A stretch of DNA of 64,000 nt, taken from Erwinia sp. HDF1-3R. GTDB lineage: Bacteria; Pseudomonadota; Gammaproteobacteria; Enterobacterales; Enterobacteriaceae. The notes below the pieces were generated by a model. It was not told the origin of the DNA and ran no database searches. It saw nothing but the letters and a program-made list of their open reading frames with translations. Positions 55,466 through 62,966 of the stretch are shown in pieces; position 1 is the first letter of the stretch, and every line of letters starts with the position of its first letter. Position numbers and translations under genes: made by a program. The DNA lies in NCBI RefSeq assembly GCF_039621855.1, contig NZ_CP155071.1, positions 2,790,001-2,854,000 of the forward strand, read 5' to 3'.

Positions 55466-56872
55466 ATGGCTACCATCTCTACACTGGGTATCGGTTCCGG
55501 CCTTGATTTGAGCACCATTCTGAGTAGTCTGCAAACCGCTGAAAAGGCCTCACTGACGCCGATTTCAACGCAGCAGTCATCCTATACGGCAAAGCTGAGC
55601 GCCTACGGTACGCTGAAGAGTTCACTGACCTCTTTTCAGACTGCGAATACCGCACTGAACAGCGCCGCCCTGTTTGCCTCAACCAAGGCGACCAGCACCT
55701 CCAGCGCATTTAGCGCCACCACCACGACAGGTGCGGTAGCCGGTAAATATACCGTTAGCGTATCTCAGCTGGCCACGGCGCAGACGCTGACCTCGGCGGT
55801 GCAGAGTAGCAACACCACCGCGCTGGGCACCTCGGACAGCACCATTACCATCCAGCAGGCGAACGGCAATAAAGCCGTCGCGGTCTCCGTTAGCGCAGCG
55901 AACTCTTCGCTGACTGGCATTCGCGATGCAATCAATAAAGCGGATGCGGGCGTTACCGCCAGCATTATTAAAGTGGGCGATGGCAGCTATCGCCTGTCGA
56001 TGACCTCGAACGCAACCGGCACCGACAATGCTGCGACGATAAGCGTAAGCGGCGACAGTACGCTACAGGGGATCCTCAACTACGACGGTACCTCCAGCAG
56101 CAATATGACCCAGAGCGTTGCGGCGCAAAATGCCAAACTGACGGTAAACAACGTTGCGATTGAAAACAGCAGTAACACCATCAGCGATGCGCTGGAAGGG
56201 ATTACCCTTAACCTGACCGACACCACCAGCGGTAATCAGACGCTGACGGTGACTCAGGATACCACCAGCGCCTCCAGCGCTATCAGCGACTGGGTTAACG
56301 CCTATAACAGCCTGCAGGATAGCTTTGCCAGCCTGACCAAATATACCGCCGTCACGACGCAGGCCACCTCTCAGGACAGCAGCAATGGCGCCCTGCTGGG
56401 CGACAGTACCCTGCGCACCATCCAGTCGCAGTTAAAAAGCATGCTGACTAACGCCGCCAGCTCATCAACCTATAAAACGCTGGCGCAGATTGGCGTGACG
56501 ACGGACCCAACCAGCGGTGACCTGAAGCTGGACAGCACCGCGCTGACCGCCGCGCTCACGAAAGATTCGGATGGTGTGAAGCAGATGATCGTCGGCGATG
56601 GCAAGACCACCGGCATCACGACCAGTATCGCGACCAATCTCACCAGCTGGTTATCAACCACCGGTATCTTACAGGCGGCAACGGATGGCGTGAGTAAGAC
56701 GCTGAACAATCTGACCACCCAGTACAATGCTGAAAGCACCCGCATTGATAATACGATTGCGCGCTATAAAACACAGTTTACCGCGCTGGACGTAATGATG
56801 AGCAAGCTAAACAGCACCAGCTCATACCTGACTTCTCAGTTCACTACCAGCAGTTCTTCAAGCAGTTCTTAA
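55466..56872 (+). CDS. fliD: Flagellar filament cap protein FliD
   Basis: The product is 468 residues (E. coli 468). The N-terminal HAP2 segment 'LGIGSGLDLSTILSSLQTAEKASLTPISTQQSSY' (pattern) and C-terminal 'YNAESTRIDNTIARYKTQFTALDVMMSKLNSTSSYLTSQF' are the hallmark coiled-coil termini. The middle is Ser/Thr/Ala-rich. It forms the pentameric cap that folds flagellin at the growing tip. It is first in the fliD-fliS-fliT operon. Confidence 0.97.
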   Translation: MATISTLGIGSGLDLSTILSSLQTAEKASLTPISTQQSSYTAKLSAYGTLKSSLTSFQTANTALNSAALFASTKATSTSSAFSATTTTGAVAGKYTVSVSQLATAQTLTSAVQSSNTTALGTSDSTITIQQANGNKAVAVSVSAANSSLTGIRDAINKADAGVTASIIKVGDGSYRLSMTSNATGTDNAATISVSGDSTLQGILNYDGTSSSNMTQSVAAQNAKLTVNNVAIENSSNTISDALEGITLNLTDTTSGNQTLTVTQDTTSASSAISDWVNAYNSLQDSFASLTKYTAVTTQATSQDSSNGALLGDSTLRTIQSQLKSMLTNAASSSTYKTLAQIGVTTDPTSGDLKLDSTALTAALTKDSDGVKQMIVGDGKTTGITTSIATNLTSWLSTTGILQAATDGVSKTLNNLTTQYNAESTRIDNTIARYKTQFTALDVMMSKLNSTSSYLTSQFTTSSSSSSS

Positions 56873-56888
56873 GACGTAAGGAGTCGTA

Positions 56889-57299
56889 ATGTATAGCGCA
56901 AGCGGTACCAAAGCCTATGCAAAAATTGGTGTGGAAAGCGCGGTCATGAGCGCCAGCTCAGACCAGCTGATCACCCTGCTGTTCGACGGGGCGCTAAGCG
57001 CCCTGGTTCGCGCACGGCTATTTTTGCAGGATGGCAACATTGTGAAAAAGGGGGAGTCCCTGTCTAAAGCCATTAACATCATTGATAACGGCTTGAAAGT
57101 GGGGCTGGATGAAAGCAGTACGGACGAACTGACGCAGAATCTGATTGGTCTGTATCGTTATATGGTACACCGTCTGCTGCGGGCGAATCTTGATAATGAT
57201 GTGAGTGTGATTGAAGAAGTTGAAGCGCTGCTGCGCAATATCGCCGACGCCTGGAAAGAAGTTTCAGGTTCACCTGCACTGGTTCAGGACGCCGTCTAA
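56889..57299 (+). CDS. fliS: Flagellin export chaperone FliS
   Basis: The 136-residue four-helix protein has 'AYAKIGVESAVMSASSDQLITLLFDGALSALVRARLFL' and 'LIGLYRYMVHRLLRANLDND', the conserved FliS features. It binds the C-terminus of FliC in the cytoplasm to prevent premature assembly. It sits 16 bp after fliD, and its stop codon directly abuts the fliT start. Confidence 0.96.
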   Translation: MYSASGTKAYAKIGVESAVMSASSDQLITLLFDGALSALVRARLFLQDGNIVKKGESLSKAINIIDNGLKVGLDESSTDELTQNLIGLYRYMVHRLLRANLDNDVSVIEEVEALLRNIADAWKEVSGSPALVQDAV

Positions 57300-57662
57300 A
57301 TGAATATCGCCCCGCACATGTTCGGAATTTATCAGCAGCTGTTAGTGATCAGCCAGTCTATGCTGCGTCTGGCTTCAGAAGGTAAATGGGATGAGCTGAT
57401 CGATACGGAGGTCAATTACGTCAGTACCGTTGAAAAACTGGCGGAAACAACCCGCGATGTAGCCATTCCGGCGCAAACGCTGGATCAGCTGCGTCCCGTA
57501 TTGCGTCATATTCTGGACAACGAAGCCGAAGTAAAACGTATGCTTCAGCATCGGATGGGCGAACTCGCCGATCTGATTGGGCAAAATACCCGTCAGAAGT
57601 CGGTTAATTCAGCGTACGGTAAACTGTCTGGAGTCGTGCTTTTCCCGCATCAATCCACCTGA
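57300..57662 (+). CDS. fliT: Flagellar chaperone / FlhDC inhibitor FliT
   Basis: The 120-residue all-helical protein follows fliS with zero spacing. Segments 'YQQLLVISQSMLRLASEGKWDELIDTE' and 'LRHILDNEAEVKRMLQHRMGELADLIGQ' match FliT. It chaperones FliD and, when free, inhibits FlhD4C2. Position and sequence agree. Confidence 0.94.
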   Translation: MNIAPHMFGIYQQLLVISQSMLRLASEGKWDELIDTEVNYVSTVEKLAETTRDVAIPAQTLDQLRPVLRHILDNEAEVKRMLQHRMGELADLIGQNTRQKSVNSAYGKLSGVVLFPHQST

Positions 57663-57801
57663 AATAATAATATTTGCCTATGACTTTTCCCCATACTTGC
57701 CAGCGGGTCAGCGTGCACCAGAATATTACGCCGTAACCCGCGCTTTTTCCGCAGCCTGCTCCATACTTCAGACTCATCGCTGTTGAAACTGGAGCAAGGA
57801 C

Positions 57802-59283
57802 ATGCGCAATCCCACGCTGTTGCAATTCTTTCACTGGTATTACCCCACAGGCAGTAAGCTCTGGCCAGAGGCCGCCGACCGTGCGCCGTGGCTGGCTGAA
57901 ATCGGCATTACCGACGTCTGGCTGCCGCCCGCGTCAAAAGGCGAGTCCGGTGGCTTTTCGGTAGGCTATGACACTTACGATCTCTTCGACCTGGGTGAGT
58001 TTGAGCAAAAGGGTTCCCGCGCCACGAAATATGGCGATAAAGATCAGCTTATTGCAGCGGTCACTGCGCTTCGTGACCATCAGGTTGGCGTGATTATGGA
58101 CGTCGTGCTGAACCATAAGATGGGCGCGGATGAAAAGGAGCAGGTGCAGGTTAACCGGGTGAATCCGGATAATCGGGATGAGATCGACAGTGAGGTTATC
58201 GGGGCTGAGGCGTGGACGCGTTTCACCTTCCCGCCGCGCGCGGGGCAGTATTCAAAGTTTGTCTGGGATTATAAGTGCTTTAGCGGCGTCGACCACATTG
58301 AGAACCCCGATGAGAACGGCGTGTATAAAATCGTTAACGACTATACCGGTGAAGGCTGGAACAGCCAGGTTGATGATGAGCTGGGTAATTTTGATTATCT
58401 GATGGGTGCGAATATCGATTTCCGCAACCGGGCGGTGACCGAGGAGTTAAAATACTGGGCGCGCTGGATGATGGAGACGCTGCCGTGCAGCGGGTTTCGC
58501 CTCGACGCGGTAAAACATATTCCGGCCTGGTTTTACAGGGAGTGGATCGATCATATTCAGGAGGTGGCGGATCGGCCGATGTTTATCGTGGCCGAGTACT
58601 GGTCGCATGAGGTGGATAAGCTCCAGCACTATATACACCAGGTCGAAGGCAAGACCATGCTGTTTGATGCCCCGCTGCAGATGAAGTTTCACAACGCCTC
58701 ACGCGAGGGTGCCGGTTTCGATCTCAGCCAGCTTTTCAGCGATACGCTGGTCGCCCACGATCCGTGGCACGCGGTGACGATTGTCGCTAACCATGATACC
58801 CAACCGCTTCAGTCGCTGGAAGCGCCCGTCGAGCCCTGGTTTAAACCGCTGGCCTATGCGCTGATTTTGCTGCGCGAAGAGGGTGTGCCTGCGGTTTTCT
58901 ATCCTGACCTTTTTGGTGCGCAGTATGAAGATGAAGGGTCAGACGGTGAGATTTACAAGATTGAGATGCCGGTTATCCCGGAGTTAGAAGCGCTGATTCG
59001 TGCCCGTCAGCTTTACGCGCACGGCGTGCAGACCGAGTGGTTCGATCACCCTAACTGCGTGGCCTTTGCCCGCAGCGGCACGGAGGATCATCCCGGCTGC
59101 GTGGTGGTGATGTCCAACGGTGATGAGGGGGAGAAGACGCTGTCACTGGGTGAGGGCTTTGCGGGCACGCACTGGTACGATTTTCTGGGGCACCGCGAAG
59201 AGGGGGTCACCGCGGATGAGGGGGGAAGCGCAGTTTTCCGCTGTAATGCGGGTAGTCTGAGCGTCTGGGTGATTCAGGAGTAA
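57802..59283 (+). CDS. amyA: Cytoplasmic alpha-amylase AmyA
   Basis: The product is 493 residues (E. coli 495) with no signal peptide. It is a GH13 enzyme with nucleophile Asp235 ('[13 protein letters not shown]'), acid/base Glu265 ('VAEYWSHE') and Asp332 ('VANHDTQP'). It cleaves internal alpha-1,4 bonds of maltodextrins and glycogen. It lies immediately after the fliDST operon as in E. coli. Its 3' end runs straight into a repeat mosaic: the first repeat module begins within about 10 bp of the stop. Confidence 0.97.
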   Translation: MRNPTLLQFFHWYYPTGSKLWPEAADRAPWLAEIGITDVWLPPASKGESGGFSVGYDTYDLFDLGEFEQKGSRATKYGDKDQLIAAVTALRDHQVGVIMDVVLNHKMGADEKEQVQVNRVNPDNRDEIDSEVIGAEAWTRFTFPPRAGQYSKFVWDYKCFSGVDHIENPDENGVYKIVNDYTGEGWNSQVDDELGNFDYLMGANIDFRNRAVTEELKYWARWMMETLPCSGFRLDAVKHIPAWFYREWIDHIQEVADRPMFIVAEYWSHEVDKLQHYIHQVEGKTMLFDAPLQMKFHNASREGAGFDLSQLFSDTLVAHDPWHAVTIVANHDTQPLQSLEAPVEPWFKPLAYALILLREEGVPAVFYPDLFGAQYEDEGSDGEIYKIEMPVIPELEALIRARQLYAHGVQTEWFDHPNCVAFARSGTEDHPGCVVVMSNGDEGEKTLSLGEGFAGTHWYDFLGHREEGVTADEGGSAVFRCNAGSLSVWVIQE

Positions 59284-59289
59284 GTTCCG

Positions 59290-59600
59290 AGTGGGGCCCC
59301 GTGCTGTACAGGCCTGGGGTGTCGCCTGGGGGTGGGGCCCGGTGCTGCACATGGGGTGTCGCCTACGGGTGGGGCCCGGTGCCTGGCGGTCCTCGCGCCG
59401 CGCGTGGCGCGGTCCCTTCGCTCCGCTCGTCGACCTTTCGGACCGGGCATGACGGGACATCCCTGTCCCGGCATGCCCTTGTTCCAGCATCCCTGCTGGC
59501 CCATCCGGGTCTTCCTTACTGCACTCAGCGCTGCGGAATGCCTGTCACCGGGCCCCACCCGTCTGCTCCTTTTGCATTGTGCTGACTGCGGGTAACAACG
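59290..59600 (-). repeat. Family-2 core element with subrepeats, inverted copy
   Basis: The reverse complement contains the same modules as the units at 34-36.6 kb. On the minus strand come the CAGCCAGCACAATGCAAAAG-like linker, hairpins CCAGCA-GGGA-TGCTGG (59484-59499) and GGGACA-GGGA-TGTCCC (59454-59469), and then GTGAGGACCGCC. Two or three GGCGACACC-type subrepeats follow (59290-59385). It is oriented opposite to the array beside putP. Confidence 0.85.
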
Positions 59601-59810
59601 GTTCCGGGGTTTCAGGAAACTCTTTATCCGATTTTATTGCGGAAAAAAACCTGCAAATAAGAAAACCTTTTCGCTAAAGAGTAGCTACCGTCGCCTGCTG
59701 GCCCATCCGGGTCTTCCTCCCTGCCCTCAGCGCTGCGGATTGCCAGTCACCGGTACCCGCCCACCTGCTCCTTTTGCATTGTGCTGGTTGCGGGTAAAAG
59801 CCACTCAAAA
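59601..59810. repeat. Divergence region with a partial family-2 remnant
   Basis: 59601-59689 is a short AT-richer unique segment. 59690-59800 repeats only the end of an inverted family-2 unit (CTGGCCCATCCGGGTCTTCC through the linker TTTTGCATTGTGCTGG), lacking both GGGA hairpins. The family-1 array begins to the right. It corresponds to the spacer at 33.8-34.1 kb. Confidence 0.6.
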
Positions 59811-60331
59811 GCCTGAGAGGTGGACAATCCCTGCGGTTGATGGGCAATCCGCAGCGCTGCGGCGAAGACGGAAGGCCAGGCGAGGGCAGCAGGGATGCTG
59901 CTCTCAGGGAGCGGCGGGCAGGGATGCCCGCTCGCGACCGGGCCGTCCGGCCTGGAGCCGGAGCCAAAGGCACCACGCCGAGCGTGGCGTGAGGACGCCC
60001 GGCAAACGCTGGGATTATCCACCGGGAGAGCAGGCATCGCAGCTAACCAGCCAACCAGCCAACCAGCCAACCAGCCAACCAGCAGAGTGCCGGAAATCCT
60101 GACACCGGTAACCACACACCCGATCCTTTTGCATTGTGCTGGCTGCGGCTATAAGCAGTTCCAGGGAGTACAGGAAAGTTTCACCGGGTTTAATGCAAAA
60201 TGAATTATGCAATTCAGGAAAACAAGTGTCATTGAAAGGGGTTCAAATGTCCGCATGTGAACAGGGCTTAGCCTGAAGTCGCTCAGGTAATTACGGAACG
60301 ACAAATGGGTTTTACCTGAAGCAACTCAAAA
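59811..60331 (+). repeat. Family-1 repeat unit, copy 1 of 4
   Basis: The unit starts GCCTGAGAGGTGGACAATCC. It has the CCGCAGCGCTGCGG palindrome, hairpins at 59886-59901 and 59915-59930 (GGGA loops), a CCACGC-CGA-GCGTGG stem and GCGTGAGGACGCCCGGC. Variable DNA follows, including the 8-bp repeats, and a linker. It is 521 bp to the next unit. Confidence 0.88.
60043..60082 (+). repeat. 8-bp short tandem repeat (five units)
   Basis: CCAACCAG is repeated four times after one CTAACCAG variant. The corresponding place in the next repeat unit (60564-60579) has only two units, so the number has changed since duplication. Confidence 0.9.
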
Positions 60332-60827
60332 GCCTGAGAGGTGGACAATCCCTGCGGTTGATGGGCAATCCGCAGCGCTGCGGCGAAGACGGAGGGCCAG
60401 GCGAGGGCAGCAGGGATGCTGCTCTCAGGGAGCGGCGGGCAGGGATGCCCGCTCGCGACCGGGCCGTCCGGCCTGGAGCCGGAGCCAAAGGCACCACGCG
60501 GAGCGTGGCGTGAGGACGCCCGGCAAACGCTGGGATTATCCACCGGGAGAGCAGGCATTGCAGCTAACCAGCCAACCAGCAGAGTGCCGGAAACCCTGAC
60601 ACCGGTAACCACACACCCGATCCATCTACATTGTGCTGGCTGCGGCTATACGCAGTTCCAGGGAGTACAGGAAAGTTTCGCCGGGTTTAATGCAAAATGA
60701 ATTATGCAGTTCAGTAAAACAAATGCCATTGAAAGGGGTTCAAATGTCCGCGTGCAAACAGGGCTTAGCCTGAGCCGCTCAGATAATTACGGAACGACAA
60801 ATGGGTTTTACCTGAAGCAACTCAAAA
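60332..60827 (+). repeat. Family-1 repeat unit, copy 2 of 4
   Basis: Nearly identical core to copy 1, with hairpins at 60407-60422 and 60436-60451. The third stem reads CCACGC-GGA-GCGTGG. The linker (60600-60827) contains TTTAATGCAAAATGAATTATGCA and ACAAATGGGTTTTACCTGAA. Unit length is 496 bp. Confidence 0.88.
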
Positions 60828-61184
60828 GCCTGAGAGGTGGACAATCCCTGCGGTTGATGGGCAATCCGCAGCGCTGCGGCGAAGACGGAAGGCCAGGCGA
60901 GGGCAGCAGGGATGCTGCACTCAGGGAGCGGCGGGCAGGGATGCCCGCTCGCGACCGGGCCGTCCGGCCCGGAGCCAAAGGCACCACGCGCAGCGTGGCG
61001 TGAGGACGCCCGGCGAACGCTGGGATTGTCCACCGGCATCGCAGGTATTACAGCCTGCATGACCGGCCTGCCAACAGGCAGGGTGTCGGAATGCCATCAG
61101 GCAGGGTGTCGGATTGCCTGTCACCGGGCCCCACCCGCCTGCTCCTTTAACATTGTGCTGGCTGCGGGTAAAAGCCACTCAAAA
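60828..61184 (+). repeat. Family-1 repeat unit, copy 3 of 4
   Basis: Hairpins are at 60903-60918 and 60932-60947. A 12-bp piece before the third stem is missing relative to copies 1 and 2 (CCGGCCCGGAGCC). After the core come two GGCAGGGTGTCGGA repeats and a family-2-type linker (CACCGGGCCCCACCCGCC). Unit length is 357 bp. Confidence 0.86.
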
Positions 61185-61470
61185 GCCTGAGAGGTGGACA
61201 ATCCCTGCGGGTGACGGGCATTCCGCAGCGCTGCGGCGAAGACGGAAGGCCAGGCGAGGGCAGCAGGGATGCTGCACTCAGGGAGCGGCGGGCAGGGATG
61301 CCCGCTCGCAACCGGGCCGTCCGGCCTGGCGTCGGAGCCAAAGGCACCAGGCAAAGCCTGGCGCGAGGACGCCCGGCAAACGCTGGGATTGTCCACCGAC
61401 ACAGCAGATGTTGCAGCCCGGACAACTCACCGGCAAATGCGAGAATTGTCCGCCGGAATGCCCCTCACCC
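61185..61470 (+). repeat. Family-1 repeat unit, copy 4 of 4
   Basis: Hairpins are at 61260-61275 and 61289-61304. The third stem is CCAGGC-AAA-GCCTGG as in the copy at 33.4-33.6 kb, and it is followed by one 45-bp-array-type subrepeat (GGGATTGTCCACCGACACAGC). It ends a few bases before the convergent yedD stop codon. Confidence 0.86.
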
Positions 61471-61475
61471 GCCCG

Positions 61476-61958
61476 TCAGGACTTCTGATTTCTCAGCATA
61501 GGCTTATGGTGTGCCTTACCGCTGCTGGAAACAGTCGCTTTCGGCTTCGGTGGTGGGGCATCATTCACGTGTGCCAGCGCATTCTGACACTCTGCCGTCG
61601 GCTGCTGCACTTTTTGCAGTACCAGCTTGTCATAATGGAGCGTCATCCCTTCCCGCTCCAGCGGCATCACGCGGGCTTCATTATTCACGTTAACCCAACG
61701 ATCATCGAGGCGAGTCACCTTACCGGGTTTGGCAATGACCCGCTGCCACTGACGGCAGTCAAGCGTATCGCCCGCGGCGGTCACAATCAGGCTTGCCACC
61801 GCCTCTTTACTAACCAGACCTTTTTGCGGCCCCATCGTCTGCCAGTTTCCCACCAGATCGGCAGGTGGAGGCGTTTTAACCACATTGTGGTAATTAGGTA
61901 TCTGTGCGCAGCCTGACAGCGCGACGGCTGCTGCGGTCATTACAATCCACTTTTTCAT
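61476..61958 (-). CDS. yedD: YedD lipoprotein
   Basis: The 160-residue protein has a lipoprotein signal peptide (lipobox 'ALSGC', Cys17). The body matches E. coli YedD ('NYHNVVKTPPPADLVGNWQTMGPQKGLVS', 'SLIVTAAGDTLDCRQWQRVIA', 'PTAEC'). The function is unknown. In E. coli it follows amyA on the same strand; here it faces amyA across the repeat mosaic. The Pro/Lys/Ser-rich tail (about 135-160) is longer than in E. coli. Confidence 0.9.
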   Translation of the reverse strand: MKKWIVMTAAAVALSGCAQIPNYHNVVKTPPPADLVGNWQTMGPQKGLVSKEAVASLIVTAAGDTLDCRQWQRVIAKPGKVTRLDDRWVNVNNEARVMPLEREGMTLHYDKLVLQKVQQPTAECQNALAHVNDAPPPKPKATVSSSGKAHHKPMLRNQKS

Positions 61959-62164
61959 TTTCAGTTCCTGACTCCTCGACCAGGCGCTACGTTATAATTT
62001 CTGATTAACCACCGCAAGCAGCTTCATACCGTTGTCCCCTTCAGCCATAACAATATTCGCTTCAACCGCCCATTCACGCATGCAGCAGCAACATCTGCAC
62101 CCACTGGCATTTCACCAAACCGCGCCCCGGTGTAAACTGACGCGCATTATTACGTGCAGGACAA

Positions 62165-62491
62165 ATGATGAAAACAATTGAAGAGTACTACACCACCGCC
62201 AGAAGCCTGTTTCTTGAGGCCTACCCTGAAATAAAGCAGGGAATCGACAACCTCCAGGAAGAGGATGCGCAGGCGCTGGGCATGTCGCTGGAACAGTTAC
62301 AGTCGATGCAATCCGACCGCGCCTGGGCCGCCTTTACCCGCGAGAAAAAACTTGATGGTATGCTCTTTGCCATCCAGCTGGCAGAGCCAGATAAAGACGT
62401 GGCGGCTGCCGCTATCGAAACCTATCTGCGCCAGCATGCTGAAGCGCTGGGGATGAGCTGGGAAGAATTTTGTATTAAGAACGAACTTTAA
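62165..62491 (+). CDS. Small acidic helical protein of unknown function
   Basis: The 108-residue Glu/Ala/Leu-rich, soluble protein has a repeated 'EALGMSxEE' motif ('QALGMSLEQLQSM' near 40 and 'EALGMSWEEFCIK' at the end). It resembles DUF6388-type proteins, but I cannot confirm this. It starts MMK with GCAGGAC upstream. It stands alone between yedD (divergent) and the diguanylate cyclase gene. Confidence 0.6.
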   Translation: MMKTIEEYYTTARSLFLEAYPEIKQGIDNLQEEDAQALGMSLEQLQSMQSDRAWAAFTREKKLDGMLFAIQLAEPDKDVAAAAIETYLRQHAEALGMSWEEFCIKNEL

Positions 62492-62966
62492 GCGCTCGGG
62501 GCCTGCTCACGCGGCCCCTTCAACTTGCTGATGTGCTATCCCTCCTAAACAGTGCCATCCTTTTTTTTAAATTTACCCCGGAAAAATGCTTTTTTGCTGC
62601 CTAAACAGCTGCTAAGAATGCTCCCAAAGCAGATGTCACAGCAGATTATCGTTCGATAACGGCAACTGATTGCGCTATATATGCTTACAGCCTGTGACCT
62701 GGAGATAATAAACTTTTTAGGATGATTAATAATCGCATGGGGACGTAATAAAACCTCCACCAGAATATTCATCCGTATAAGTATAATTAATGCGATAGGT
62801 CCGGTGTTATTGCGTTAGAGAACCGGGTCGCGTATGTTAACCGGGCAGAGTTTTACCGTAAGAAATGCGGCGTTAAGCCTGTTGTGAGGTCTGCACAGGC
62901 TCTGTAACCCTGTCATATTGCGACCTCCCGCAGCGCCAGGGCCTGTAAGAACTTTGAGCCAGAACA
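62492..62966. other. Intergenic region without a supported gene
   Basis: 475 bases, fairly AT-rich. A 75-codon minus-strand frame at 62545-62772 is unlikely to be real (no recognisable features, unusual Ser/Cys/Ile composition). It presumably contains the promoter of the following gene. Confidence 0.45.

Noticed and set aside
59301..61502. Coding genes in the amyA-yedD region
   Set aside because: All frames are translations of the inverted family-2 and direct family-1 repeats; composition and overlap argue against protein.
62545..62772. 75-residue minus-strand protein
   Set aside because: No ribosome site, no recognisable domain, and it lies in AT-rich intergenic DNA.
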